64,000 nt of DNA from Streptosporangium sp. NBC_01756 (GCF_035917975.1 NZ_CP109130.1:8246001-8310000), one strand, 5' to 3'; positions 26,363 to 35,059 are shown, counted from the stretch's first letter. Numbers and translations: made by a program. Notes: generated from the letters alone by a model not told the origin.

Positions 26363-27348
26363 GCGACGACGCCGGCCTGTCGATCAGCGTGACGGTGGAT
26401 CCGTTGCCGCTGCGGCGGTCCTTCGAGATCTCGCACATGACGATCGAGTCCGTCGACATCGTGGGCCTCACGGTCTCCGGTGGTGGCGAGTCCGGGTACG
26501 GCGAGATCGCCGCCGATCTCGGCTACGGACAGGACGCCCGGCTCATCGCGAAGGAGGCCGCCGCGCTCGCCGCGGCCGTCGACGCGCACGGCCCGAGGGA
26601 CACCGAGGAGCTGTGCGCGGCGTTGCTGGGGGCCGGCGGGCAGGCCTCGGGGCCTGCCCGGATGCTCGTGGAGATGGCGTTCCTCGACCGTGCCGCGAAA
26701 CGGGCGGGCGTACCGGTGTGGCGGCTGATCGGCCTGCCCGAACCCGGTGAGGTCCGGCTGCTGCACACCGTGCCGATCGGCGAGGAGATCCCGGCGACCG
26801 TGCGGCCGGTGAAGATCAAGCTCGGTGGCCGTGACGACGACGAGGTGCTCGCCCGGCTGGTCGGGGTGCCGGGACCGGTGATCCTCGACGTCAACTGCGG
26901 CTGGGACGCGGACGACTGGCGGCGGCTGCGCGGGCTCATCGCCGCCATCGCGCCCGCGGTGCTGGAGGACCCGATGCGCGACCGGAGCCTGCTCGGCGAG
27001 ATCCGCGCCGCGCTGCCGGACACCGCTGTGATCCTGGACGAGGGCGTCAACACCCCAGCCGACGTCGCGGCGGCGGTCGCGGTCTCCGACGGCGCCAACA
27101 CCAAGCTCATGCGGCTCGGCGGACTGCTGCCCGGCCGCGAGGTGCTGACCGATCTCGCCGAGCGGGGCGCGACCCGGATGCTCGGCTGCTTCCTCGAACC
27201 GCCGCGGGCCATCGCCTACTCCGCCCAGATCGCGGGCCTGTGCGACTGGACCGACCTGGACGGGCACTTCTGGCTCGTGGACACCGAACCGGTGATGTCC
27301 TACCGCCTCGACAGCTCGGCGCCCGGGGTGCCGAGAATCGCCTCCTGA
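26359..27348 (+). CDS. Dipeptide epimerase (enolase superfamily, MLE subgroup)
   Basis: Enolase-superfamily enzyme of 329 residues that would reversibly invert the alpha carbon of the second residue of a dipeptide. Catalytic features are all present: the KxK pair in VKIKLG (about 149-154), metal ligands in LDVNCGW, LEDPM and LDEGV, and the opposite lysine in NTKLMRLGG. The capping domain holds the GYGEIAADLGYGQD loop. Its start overlaps ligase E as ATGA. Classical members epimerise L-Ala-D/L-Glu in peptidoglycan recycling; membership of a ligase-rich cluster argues for a biosynthetic role introducing a D-residue. The exact dipeptide is unknown; an N-succinylamino-acid racemase-like activity is possible. 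Confidence 0.85.
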   Translation: MSDDAGLSISVTVDPLPLRRSFEISHMTIESVDIVGLTVSGGGESGYGEIAADLGYGQDARLIAKEAAALAAAVDAHGPRDTEELCAALLGAGGQASGPARMLVEMAFLDRAAKRAGVPVWRLIGLPEPGEVRLLHTVPIGEEIPATVRPVKIKLGGRDDDEVLARLVGVPGPVILDVNCGWDADDWRRLRGLIAAIAPAVLEDPMRDRSLLGEIRAALPDTAVILDEGVNTPADVAAAVAVSDGANTKLMRLGGLLPGREVLTDLAERGATRMLGCFLEPPRAIAYSAQIAGLCDWTDLDGHFWLVDTEPVMSYRLDSSAPGVPRIAS

Positions 27349-27376
27349 CCTTGCCGTGAAAGGGAAACCGCCGCCG

Positions 27377-29365
27377 ATGAACGTGAGCACGACGCCTTAC
27401 GGGGCATGGCTCTCGCCGATCGACGCCGACTCGGTGGCGGTCGGCGAGGCCCTGATGGAATGGGTCGGTTTCGCCGGTCCGGAGGTCTGGTGGACCGAGG
27501 TCCGCCCGGAGGACGGCGGCCGCAACGCGTTGATGCGGCACACCGCGAGCGGTCCGGTCGACGCGCTGCCCGGTTGGGACGTGCGCACCAGAGTGATCGA
27601 GTACGGCGGGCGGCCGTGGACCGCCCTGCCTGGGTCCACTGCGGACATCGTGTTCTCGTCGTATGCGGACGGGCGCGCGTACCGCTGGCGGGAGGGCGCG
27701 GAGCCCGTGCCGCTCAGCCCGGCGGGCGGCGACGTGTCGGTGCGCCACGCGGACTTCTCCGTGCGTGGCGACGAGGTGTTCTGCCTGCGGGAGACGGTGT
27801 TCGACGCCGCCGCGACCAAGGTGAACCGGCATCTCGTCGCGCTGCCGCTCGACGGGAGCGCGGCCGACGACCCCGGCCGGGTGCGCGTGCTCGCGGCGTC
27901 GCACGACTTCATGACCGGGCCCCGCGTCTCTCCGGCGGGCGACCGCGTGGCGTGGCTCGGCTGGGACCATCCCGCGATGCCGTGGGACGGCACCGAACTG
28001 CTGGTCGCCGAGGTCTCGGCGGACGGCACCCTCGGCGCGCCCGCCGTGGTGCTCGGCGGACCGGCGGAGTCGGTGACCCAGGCCGACTGGACGCATGACG
28101 GCCGGTCGCTGCTCGCCCTCACCGACCGCACCGGCTGGTGGAACCTTCACCGGGTCGACACCGCCGGGACCGTGACGGCGCTGTGCGAGCGCGACGAGGA
28201 GTTCGGCGAGGCGTTGTGGCGGATCGGCCTGCGCTGGGCGTTGCCGCTCGCGGACTCCTCGACCGCGGTCTTCCACGGCACGAGCGGGCGCACGCTCGGC
28301 GTGCTCGGCACCGACGGCGTGCTCCGCGATGTGGCCGGCCCGTACACCGAATGGTTCTACCCGGCCACCGACGGCACGCGCGTCGCCGTCGTCGCGGCCG
28401 GGCCGCACCACCGGCGGGCGGTGCTGCTGATCGATCTCGCCACGGGCGCGCACGAGGTGCTGCGCCAGGTGGCGGGCACGCACGACGAGTACTTCTCGGT
28501 TCCGGTGCACCGCACCGACATCGGGCCGGACGGCGCCGCGGTCCACTCGCACCTGTACCCGCCCGCGAATCCCGGTCACACGGGACCGGACGGCGAACTG
28601 CCGCCGTATGTGGTGTTCGTCCACGGCGGACCGACGAGCCGCAGCCACCGCGTCCGCAACACCGAGATCGCATACTTCACCAGCCGCGGCATCGGCGTGG
28701 TGGACGTGCAGTACCGCGGTTCGACCGGCTTCGGCCGCGTGTACCGCGAAGGACTGCGTGAGAACTGGGGCCTGGTGGACGTCGCCGACTGCGCGACGGT
28801 CGCCCGCGCGCTCGTCGCGGACCGTGTCACGACAGCGGACCGGATCGCGATCCGAGGGGGGAGCGCGGGTGGCTGGACCGCCGCCGTCTCGTTGACCAGC
28901 GAACCCGAGCTCTACCGCGCCGCGGCGATCTACTACCCGGTGCTCGACCTTGAGGGCTGGCGCACCCGCGGCACCCACGACTTCGAGTCGCGCTACCTCG
29001 ACGGCCTGGTCGGCCCGTGGCCGCAACGACGCGCCGACTACCGCGACCGCTCGCCCGTGCACCACGTGGAACGGATAACGGCGGAACTCCTGTTGTTCCA
29101 AGGACTTGATGACACGGTGTGCCCGCCCGCGCAGGCGGAGGCGTTGCTCGCCGGTCTCGCGGACAGCGCGGTCCCCCACGAGTACCTGACTTTTCCCGGC
29201 GAAGGACACGGGTTCCGCCGGGCGGCCACGATCGCCGCATGCCTGCGGGCAGAACTGCGGCTCTACGGCCGTGCCCTGGGGTTCACACCCGCGGCGAGTA
29301 CTGATGCCGGACCCGCGAGGAGCAGGCCCGGTTGTCCTGGGGAGGGAACGAAACGATGGCTTTAG
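27377..29365 (+). CDS. Prolyl oligopeptidase (S9)-family peptidase
   Basis: Alpha/beta-hydrolase of 662 residues with an N-terminal beta-propeller-like region (about 1-410, with repeated DG and WD-type turns) and a C-terminal peptidase domain. The triad is visible: Ser496 in GGSAGGW, Asp578 or 579 in GLDDTVCPP and His611 in GEGHGF; the oxyanion region is VFVHGGPTSR. No signal peptide is seen, so it acts in the cytoplasm. ATG at 27377 has AAAGGGAAA upstream; a GTG at 27356 would add seven unlikely residues. In peptide clusters such enzymes cleave a prodrug or leader portion, act as immunity factors, or catalyse macrocyclisation or acyl transfer. Confidence 0.86.
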   Translation: MNVSTTPYGAWLSPIDADSVAVGEALMEWVGFAGPEVWWTEVRPEDGGRNALMRHTASGPVDALPGWDVRTRVIEYGGRPWTALPGSTADIVFSSYADGRAYRWREGAEPVPLSPAGGDVSVRHADFSVRGDEVFCLRETVFDAAATKVNRHLVALPLDGSAADDPGRVRVLAASHDFMTGPRVSPAGDRVAWLGWDHPAMPWDGTELLVAEVSADGTLGAPAVVLGGPAESVTQADWTHDGRSLLALTDRTGWWNLHRVDTAGTVTALCERDEEFGEALWRIGLRWALPLADSSTAVFHGTSGRTLGVLGTDGVLRDVAGPYTEWFYPATDGTRVAVVAAGPHHRRAVLLIDLATGAHEVLRQVAGTHDEYFSVPVHRTDIGPDGAAVHSHLYPPANPGHTGPDGELPPYVVFVHGGPTSRSHRVRNTEIAYFTSRGIGVVDVQYRGSTGFGRVYREGLRENWGLVDVADCATVARALVADRVTTADRIAIRGGSAGGWTAAVSLTSEPELYRAAAIYYPVLDLEGWRTRGTHDFESRYLDGLVGPWPQRRADYRDRSPVHHVERITAELLLFQGLDDTVCPPAQAEALLAGLADSAVPHEYLTFPGEGHGFRRAATIAACLRAELRLYGRALGFTPAASTDAGPARSRPGCPGEGTKRWL

Positions 29366-30483
29366 CGGAACCTGTCGCCGATCCGGACGACACGGCCGAC
29401 AGAAGGTTCGACGAACTGACCTTCGACCGATTAACCCCGGAGGTCCGCCGCGGCCTCAAGGAGCTCTGCGTCACGGACAACTGGCACGGACTCCTCGCGG
29501 TGGCCTTCGAGTTCACCCTCATCGCCTTCGCCGTCTTCCTGTGTGTCGGCGTCTCGTGGTGGTTCTTCCCGCTCTCGGCGTTGCTGATCGGGACCACCCA
29601 CCGGTTCCTGGCCCACCTGCTGCACGAGTCGTCGCACAAGACCCTCGCCCGGAACCCCGTCGTCAACTTCCTCGGCGGCACCGTCCTCAGCGGATACCTG
29701 ACGTTCCAGTTGCAGGGGCCGTACCGCAACACCCACGTCGGCCTGCACCACCGCAGCCTGGGTGACCCCGACGTGGACCCGGACTACAAGTTCCACATCG
29801 AGTGCGGTCTGTACGACCCTGGCCGGTCAAGCCGGGCCCTGGTGCTGCGCGAGGTCGTGTTCTCGATCATCGGCCTGCGGGTCTTCTCCTACCTCAAGTA
29901 CCTGATCAGGGAACGGTTCCACGTCGACCGGGACATCCCGCAGATATCGGCGCCGGTGCCGATCGGGGCCGAGCGGCTGATCATGGGCGTCGAGTGGGCG
30001 CTCGTCATCGGTGGCTGCGCGTACTTCGGCGTGCTCCCCGAACTGCTGCTGTTCTGGTTCGTGCCGATGTGCACGACCAGCGTGGCCATCGGCTGGATCT
30101 CGGAGTTGGCCGAGCACTACCCGATGCCCGAGGGGGAGACCAAGCGCGTCCTGCTCACCCGCAACCGGCACGGCAGGCTGTGGGAGCGGTTCCTCATCAG
30201 CAGGCACAACGACCGGTTCCACCTGGTGCACCACCTGAACACCGGTGTGCCGTTCTGGAACCTCCGGCGGGCGCACGAGGTGCTGCTCAACGATCCCGGC
30301 TACGCGCTGTGGGACGGCCTGTGGGCGGGCGTGTTCACCCGGCCACGGCACCGTGACGGCAAGGAGACCGTGATCAGCTACGCGGTCAAGTACCGGCAGT
30401 GGCGGCAGAGCGGCGGCGACCCGGCGGCGGGGCCGAGCTTCGCCACGTTGATGATGATCACGGCAGGGGAGAAGACAGGATGA
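29356..30483 (+). CDS. Fatty-acid-desaturase-like membrane di-iron enzyme
   Basis: Integral membrane di-iron oxygenase or desaturase of 375 residues. The three histidine boxes are present: HESSH (90-94), HVGLHH (127-132) and HLVHH near the C-terminus, with hydrophobic helices before box 1 and between boxes 2 and 3. ATG at 29356 follows GGGGAGGGAACG and overlaps the S9 peptidase gene by 10 bases; a GTG at 29332 is less likely. In amino-acid-derived pathways such enzymes hydroxylate, desaturate or cleave C-C bonds rather than act on lipids. Its stop overlaps the proline dehydrogenase start as ATGA, so the two probably serve the same precursor. Confidence 0.84.
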   Translation: MALAEPVADPDDTADRRFDELTFDRLTPEVRRGLKELCVTDNWHGLLAVAFEFTLIAFAVFLCVGVSWWFFPLSALLIGTTHRFLAHLLHESSHKTLARNPVVNFLGGTVLSGYLTFQLQGPYRNTHVGLHHRSLGDPDVDPDYKFHIECGLYDPGRSSRALVLREVVFSIIGLRVFSYLKYLIRERFHVDRDIPQISAPVPIGAERLIMGVEWALVIGGCAYFGVLPELLLFWFVPMCTTSVAIGWISELAEHYPMPEGETKRVLLTRNRHGRLWERFLISRHNDRFHLVHHLNTGVPFWNLRRAHEVLLNDPGYALWDGLWAGVFTRPRHRDGKETVISYAVKYRQWRQSGGDPAAGPSFATLMMITAGEKTG

Positions 30484-31439
30484 CGCAGTCCACCGCGGAT
30501 TTCGAAGGGGCGGGTCGGAGCCTACGCGCGTTCGCCGCGAATCCCGCGCTGCGCACCGCGTTCGGGCCGCCCGACTCGTCGCTGCGCACCCTGTTCGGGC
30601 CCGCGGCGCGGCGGTTCGTCGCGGCCGCGACCGAGGACGAGGTGGTCGACCGCATCGCCACCCTGACCGGCAAGGGCTACCGGGTGTCCGTGGAGGCGGT
30701 GGGTGAGGAGATCACCGATCCCGCCGAGATCGAGGCCGTCGTGACCGGGTACATCTCGTTGCTGCGCCGCGTGCCGGTCCCGGTGCAGCTCGGGTTCGAC
30801 CTCTCGGCGGTCGGCCTGCTCCGGTCCGCCGGGCAGACGCTGGACAACACCGCACGCATCCTGGAGGTCGCCGCGGAGCACGACTCGGCCGTGGTGATCA
30901 GCATGGAGCGCGCGGAGTTCGTGAACGACATCCTCGGCGTGTTCGGCAAGCTCGCCGGACACCACGACAACGTCGGCATCACCGTCCAAGCGCACCTGCA
31001 CCGCACAGCCGACGACCTGCCCGCCATCGCCGCGACCGGTGCGAAAGTCCGGCTGGTCAAGGGGGTCTACGCCGAGCCCGCCGACGTCGCGCTGCCCCGT
31101 GGACCCGAGCTCGACGCGCGGTACCTCGACCTGGCCGCGCGCTTCGCCGACGCGGGCACCCGGCTCGCGCTGGCGACGCACGACGCCGCGTTGCTCGACC
31201 GCGCGCGGACCGGGGGACTGCTCGGCCGGGTGGACGAGATCGAGATGCTGCACGGGGTTCAGCCCGAGCTGCTGCGGGCACACCGGGAGGGCGGCATGGC
31301 CTGCCGGGTCTACCTGACGTACGGGGACAACTGGTGGTTGCACCTGCTGCACCGCATCGCCGAGCACCCGCCGACCGTCATCACCGCGCTCGCCGACCTG
31401 GCCGACCCCGATCGGGTCGTCTTCGGCGCGCAGTACTGA
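30480..31439 (+). CDS. Proline dehydrogenase-like flavoenzyme
   Basis: FAD-dependent (beta/alpha)8-barrel enzyme of 319 residues of the proline dehydrogenase type, which oxidises L-proline to pyrroline-5-carboxylate. Family segments include the VVISMERAEF strand, GITVQAHLHRTADDL, the VRLVKGVYAEP motif (lysine contacting the flavin), LALATHDAALLD, IEMLHGVQPELL and the CRVYLTYGDNWW segment. It starts on ATG 30480, overlapping the desaturase stop, and lies 10 bases before the PLP enzyme. No pyrroline-5-carboxylate dehydrogenase is nearby, so catabolism is unlikely; making an oxidised cyclic amino acid or acting on a modified proline is my inference. Confidence 0.85.
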   Translation: MTQSTADFEGAGRSLRAFAANPALRTAFGPPDSSLRTLFGPAARRFVAAATEDEVVDRIATLTGKGYRVSVEAVGEEITDPAEIEAVVTGYISLLRRVPVPVQLGFDLSAVGLLRSAGQTLDNTARILEVAAEHDSAVVISMERAEFVNDILGVFGKLAGHHDNVGITVQAHLHRTADDLPAIAATGAKVRLVKGVYAEPADVALPRGPELDARYLDLAARFADAGTRLALATHDAALLDRARTGGLLGRVDEIEMLHGVQPELLRAHREGGMACRVYLTYGDNWWLHLLHRIAEHPPTVITALADLADPDRVVFGAQY

Positions 31440-31449
31440 AGGGCACGAC

Positions 31450-32571
31450 ATGATCCACTTGAACACCGCAGGCGCCGGGCTCATGCCCGACGTGGTGGCG
31501 AACGCGATGCTCGACTGCCTGCACAGGGAGGTGGAGTACGGCGCGTATGAGACCGAGCTCCACTACGACAAGATCCTTCAGCAGGAGGTCTACAAGCGGA
31601 TCGCTGCCTTGGTCGGCGCGCCGGCCGACGACGTCGCCTTCTTCGACAGCGCGACGCGCGCGTGGGTTCGAGTGGTGTCGAGGCTGGACCTCAAGCCGGG
31701 TGACATGGTCTGGGTGAGCCCGTACGAGTACGCGGGCAACCTGATCTCGCTGCTGGCGTTGCGCGAGCGGACCGGATGCGTGATCGAGACCATTCCCACC
31801 ACCACGACCGGCGACCTCGACCTGGAGTGGATGAGCGCGCACGTCAACGGTGACGTCGCGTTCGTCTCGATCACCCACATCCCGTCCGGCTGCGGCATCG
31901 TGAACCCGGTCGCCGAGATCGGCCGGATCCTCGCGGGGCACCGCGCGTTCTACGCGGTCGACGCCTGCCAGTCGGTGGGCCAGGTGCCGATCGACGTCGC
32001 CGCGTTCGGCTGCGCCCTGCTCACCGGCGCGGGCCGCAAGTTCCTGAGAGGGGCGCGCGGAACCGGATTCGCCTATGTGGCGCCGGAACTGCGCGCCGCG
32101 TTGCAGGTGGAGACGTACGACTTGCACGTCGCCCGGGCCGACTCGCCGACCTCGTACGTGGTGGAGGACGACAGCGCCCGGTCGCTCGAACTCGCCGAGC
32201 GGACCACCGCCGCCGTGCTCGGCTTCAACGCGGCGCTCGACTATATGTCCACAGTGGATGCTTACGGGAACCGCGAGGTGTACCAGGCGTTGCGCGGCAT
32301 GCTGGCCGAGCTGCCGGTGGAGATGATCGAGCCCGGCACCGTGCACTCGGGCATCGCGTCGTTCCGGCACGCGACCGTCTCCGCCGAGCGGATCCGCGAC
32401 GGACTGGCCGAGCGCGGCATCAACGGCTGGAAGATCCGCGGCGACCACACCCCGATCTACATGGGCGAACGCGGCATCGACACAGCCGTCCGGCTGTCTG
32501 TGCACTACTACAACACCCTTGACGAGGTGGCCGCGGCAGGCCGGGCGCTCGCCGAAATCCTCGGCGCGTGA
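31450..32571 (+). CDS. Class V PLP-dependent enzyme (aminotransferase/lyase/epimerase fold)
   Basis: Fold-type I PLP enzyme of 373 residues of the class V group (cysteine desulfurase, isopenicillin N epimerase, EgtE-like). The N-terminus IHLNTAGAGLMP is a group signature; the cofactor aspartate is in YAVDACQSVGQ, and Lys197 in GAGRKFLRG would bind PLP. The late RLSVHYYNT block contains the carboxylate-binding arginine. No conserved sulfur-acceptor cysteine loop of a desulfurase is evident. It overlaps the next gene as GTGA. It might epimerise, eliminate or transaminate a cluster-specific amino acid; nothing in the sequence decides between these. Confidence 0.82.
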   Translation: MIHLNTAGAGLMPDVVANAMLDCLHREVEYGAYETELHYDKILQQEVYKRIAALVGAPADDVAFFDSATRAWVRVVSRLDLKPGDMVWVSPYEYAGNLISLLALRERTGCVIETIPTTTTGDLDLEWMSAHVNGDVAFVSITHIPSGCGIVNPVAEIGRILAGHRAFYAVDACQSVGQVPIDVAAFGCALLTGAGRKFLRGARGTGFAYVAPELRAALQVETYDLHVARADSPTSYVVEDDSARSLELAERTTAAVLGFNAALDYMSTVDAYGNREVYQALRGMLAELPVEMIEPGTVHSGIASFRHATVSAERIRDGLAERGINGWKIRGDHTPIYMGERGIDTAVRLSVHYYNTLDEVAAAGRALAEILGA

Positions 32572-33815
32572 GCAGGTCGGCGCGCGTTCTCACCCGGTCG
32601 TTCACCGAAGGCCTGGTCCCCCGGACCAGGACCGGACGGATGCTGACGTTCTGCGCCGGGACCGACTCGTTGACCATCGGCCTGTTCCTGGCCGTGCCGA
32701 CGCTGTACTTCGTGCCCCAGCTGGGCATCTCGGCGGTCACCGTCGGACTGGCGCTCTCGGTCGCGAACATCGCCGGGCTCATCTCTCCGCTGCCGTTCGG
32801 CAGCCTCGCGGACCGCTACGGCGCGAAACGCGTCTACGTCGGGCTGATGGCGGTGCGCGCGGCCGGGTTCGTCAGCTACGTCTTCGTCACCGAGGTGGTC
32901 GGCTACCTGGTGGTCACCACAGTGATCGCGGGGGCGACCCGAGCGTGCCTGCCGTTGCTCCAGGTGGTGGCCGGGGAGGTGGTGGACGACGACGCCCGCA
33001 CCCGGACGATGGCGTCCTTGCGCGCGTTCAACAACATCGGCCTCACCGGCGGATTCCTGGTCACCGGGCTCGCCCAGCTCTCCGGCGTCCGGCTGGGATT
33101 CCAGACGGCGTTCGTCCTCGCGGCGATGGCCCTGCTCGCCGCGGCGTCGATGATGGTGCTGATCGGTCGGACGGCCGTCGCGCGGCCGAAGTCGGTGGCG
33201 GTGGACGAGCCCGCCGCCCGGACGCCGTTCCGCGACGTCAGGTTCCTCGTCTTCACCGCCGCGAACTCCGTGATGATGATGCATGACGCGGTCCTGTTCA
33301 TCCTGCTGCCGCTGTGGCTCGCTCGCGAGGGACTGCCCGGCGTGGTCAGCCCGCTGCTGCTCGCGGTCAACACCGTGCTGACCGTGCTGTTGCAGATCAT
33401 GTTGTCCCGCAACTTCAAGGGCGTCGCGCAGGCCGCGCGGATGCTGCGCCGGAGCTGCGCCGTGCTGCTGCTGGCGTGCGCGTTGTTCATGGTCGCCGAA
33501 AACCTCGGCGGGGCGCTCGCGCTGGTCGTCATCGCGGTGGTCGCCATGACGGTGGGCGAGAACCTGCACGCGATCGCGGCCTGGGAGATGTCGTTCGCCA
33601 TGTCGCCACCCGGCGCCCGCGGCCGGTATCTCTCGCTGTTCGGCGCGGGAACCGGGACCGAGCTGGTGTTCGGTCCGGTGCTCGTGACGGCGGTGATCCT
33701 GCCTGCCACGACCCTCGGCTGGATCCTGCTGGCGGTGCTGTTCACCGCCGCGACGGCACTCATGGTCTCGGCGGTCCGGCCGCTGGCGTTACGAGAGGGA
33801 GCAACCCATGTCTGA
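32568..33815 (+). CDS. MFS exporter 2 (paralogue of exporter 1)
   Basis: Major facilitator protein of 415 residues with about twelve helices; motif A appears as GSLADRYGAKR. It resembles exporter 1 at 21956 in order and spacing of its helices and in several blocks (AANSVMMMHDAV against ALNSVMSLHYAV; ILLPLWLAREG against FLLPLWIVEHT). GTG at 32568 overlaps the PLP-enzyme stop as GTGA, and its own end overlaps ligase F by eight bases. Two related exporters in one cluster may handle product and intermediate, or import and export. Direction of transport is inferred from context. Confidence 0.85.
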   Translation: MSRSARVLTRSFTEGLVPRTRTGRMLTFCAGTDSLTIGLFLAVPTLYFVPQLGISAVTVGLALSVANIAGLISPLPFGSLADRYGAKRVYVGLMAVRAAGFVSYVFVTEVVGYLVVTTVIAGATRACLPLLQVVAGEVVDDDARTRTMASLRAFNNIGLTGGFLVTGLAQLSGVRLGFQTAFVLAAMALLAAASMMVLIGRTAVARPKSVAVDEPAARTPFRDVRFLVFTAANSVMMMHDAVLFILLPLWLAREGLPGVVSPLLLAVNTVLTVLLQIMLSRNFKGVAQAARMLRRSCAVLLLACALFMVAENLGGALALVVIAVVAMTVGENLHAIAAWEMSFAMSPPGARGRYLSLFGAGTGTELVFGPVLVTAVILPATTLGWILLAVLFTAATALMVSAVRPLALREGATHV

Positions 33816-35037
33816 GCACGTCCTGCTGTTCGGCAGCGGACCCAGAATCGACTACGGCTCGTTGCTGCGCGCCCATTCAGGTGTGCGGACCAGCTTGATG
33901 TGCCGCATCGAGTACATGACGAAGGTAATGGCCCCGGAGGGGCACCAGCGCGTCCTGAGCGTGCACAAGGACGCGCCGATCAGCGAGGTCGTCGCACTGG
34001 CCCGCGCGATCCACGCCGAGGATCCCATCACCCGCGTCGCCGCGTTCTGGGAGCTCGACCAGGACCGCGCCGCCGCGGTGGGTGAGGCACTCGGCCTGCC
34101 GACGCACAGTCCGGACACCGTGCGGGTGGTGAACGACAAGGACGCCATGCGCGAACGCCTGCAGACTTCCGGCGTCGACGAAACCGCCGCCGCCCTGGTG
34201 CGTTCCGCCGCTGACATCACCGCGTTCGGTGCTGCTCATGGCTATCCCGTCGTGGTCAAACCGGTCGCGGCGTCAGGCAGCTGCGGTGTCGGCGTGGTCC
34301 GTTCGGCCGAGGAAGCCGAAGCGGCCTACGCTGCCGCGATCGGCGACTTCCTGGGCGTCACCCGGGCAGAGGTGATGGTCGAGCAGTTCCACACCGGCCC
34401 GCAGTACAGCGTCGAGGCCTTCAGTGCCGACGGCACGCACGTCGTCGTTGCCGTGACGAAGAAATACTCCGATCCGCACACGCTGGTCGAGCTCGGCCAC
34501 GTCTGCCCGGCGGAGCTCGACCCGGCCGACCGGGCGGTGATCGATGGCTACATCGGTGACGTGCTGAAGGTCCTCGGTGTCGGCTTCGGACCGACCCACA
34601 ACGAAATCGTGCTGACCGCCACGGGGCCGCGGATCATCGAGACTCACCTGCGGATCGGCGGCGACTTCATCTTCGAGCTCGTCCGCGAGGCCATCGGGGT
34701 CGACTTGATCGACCTGCAGGTCCGGCAGGCGTTGGGTGAACCCGTGCTGGAGGGGGTGCGCGCAACCCTGGCCGCTCAGCGAGCTCCTCGCCATGAGGCG
34801 ATCTGGTACGCGCCGCCCGCCACCGGCACTCTCCTGGGGATGACGGCACCTGAGTCGGTGACCATGCTGCACGAGCCTGGTACCGATCTGACGGACCTGG
34901 CAGGCTCGTGGTCCCGGCTGGCGAAGGCCCGTGCGCATGGCGCTACCGCGGAGGAAGCCGTTGCGGCGGCGCAGGACGCGATTCGTTCCGCCACGTTCGA
35001 CATCCGAGTGACGCCGGACGTGCCGCCGACGGTGTGA
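33808..35037 (+). CDS. ATP-grasp ligase F
   Basis: ATP-grasp ligase of 409 residues and last gene of the rightward operon. Marks are VNDKDAMRERLQTSG (108-122), Lys151 in YPVVVKPVAASGSCGVGVV with an intact nucleotide loop, the VEQFHTGPQYSVEAF strand and the metal region IIETHLRIGGDFIFE. The N-terminus LLFGSGPRIDYGSLL differs from the others. It starts inside the exporter gene (8-base overlap) after GAGAGGGAGC. The carboxy-terminal domain, with YAPPATGTLLG, resembles that of ligase E. A terminator-like hairpin follows 23 bases after its stop, supporting this as the cluster end. Confidence 0.87.
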   Translation: MSEHVLLFGSGPRIDYGSLLRAHSGVRTSLMCRIEYMTKVMAPEGHQRVLSVHKDAPISEVVALARAIHAEDPITRVAAFWELDQDRAAAVGEALGLPTHSPDTVRVVNDKDAMRERLQTSGVDETAAALVRSAADITAFGAAHGYPVVVKPVAASGSCGVGVVRSAEEAEAAYAAAIGDFLGVTRAEVMVEQFHTGPQYSVEAFSADGTHVVVAVTKKYSDPHTLVELGHVCPAELDPADRAVIDGYIGDVLKVLGVGFGPTHNEIVLTATGPRIIETHLRIGGDFIFELVREAIGVDLIDLQVRQALGEPVLEGVRATLAAQRAPRHEAIWYAPPATGTLLGMTAPESVTMLHEPGTDLTDLAGSWSRLAKARAHGATAEEAVAAAQDAIRSATFDIRVTPDVPPTV

Positions 35038-35059
35038 CCACCGGGCCTGGTCCGGACCT

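Larger units (their letters stand above)
6434..35037. other. Divergent NRPS/PKS - ATP-grasp biosynthetic gene cluster
   Basis: Two divergent operons share the control region 19968-20639: eight genes leftward (to 6434) and twelve rightward (to 35037). Contents are six ATP-grasp ligases, a C-A-PCP and an A-PCP NRPS protein, one KS-AT-ACP PKS protein, a type II thioesterase, a GNAT, a metallo-beta-lactamase-fold protein, a dipeptide epimerase, a prolyl-oligopeptidase-like hydrolase, four putative tailoring enzymes and two MFS exporters. Genes overlap or nearly touch throughout. The borders are set by dctA and its regulators on the left, and by a terminator and a TetR/NmrA pair on the right. The product is unknown to me. 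Confidence 0.9.

Noticed and set aside
30480..31439. Ordinary proline catabolism (PutA-type)
   Set aside because: No pyrroline-5-carboxylate dehydrogenase or putative regulator is near, and the gene is embedded by overlap in a biosynthetic operon.
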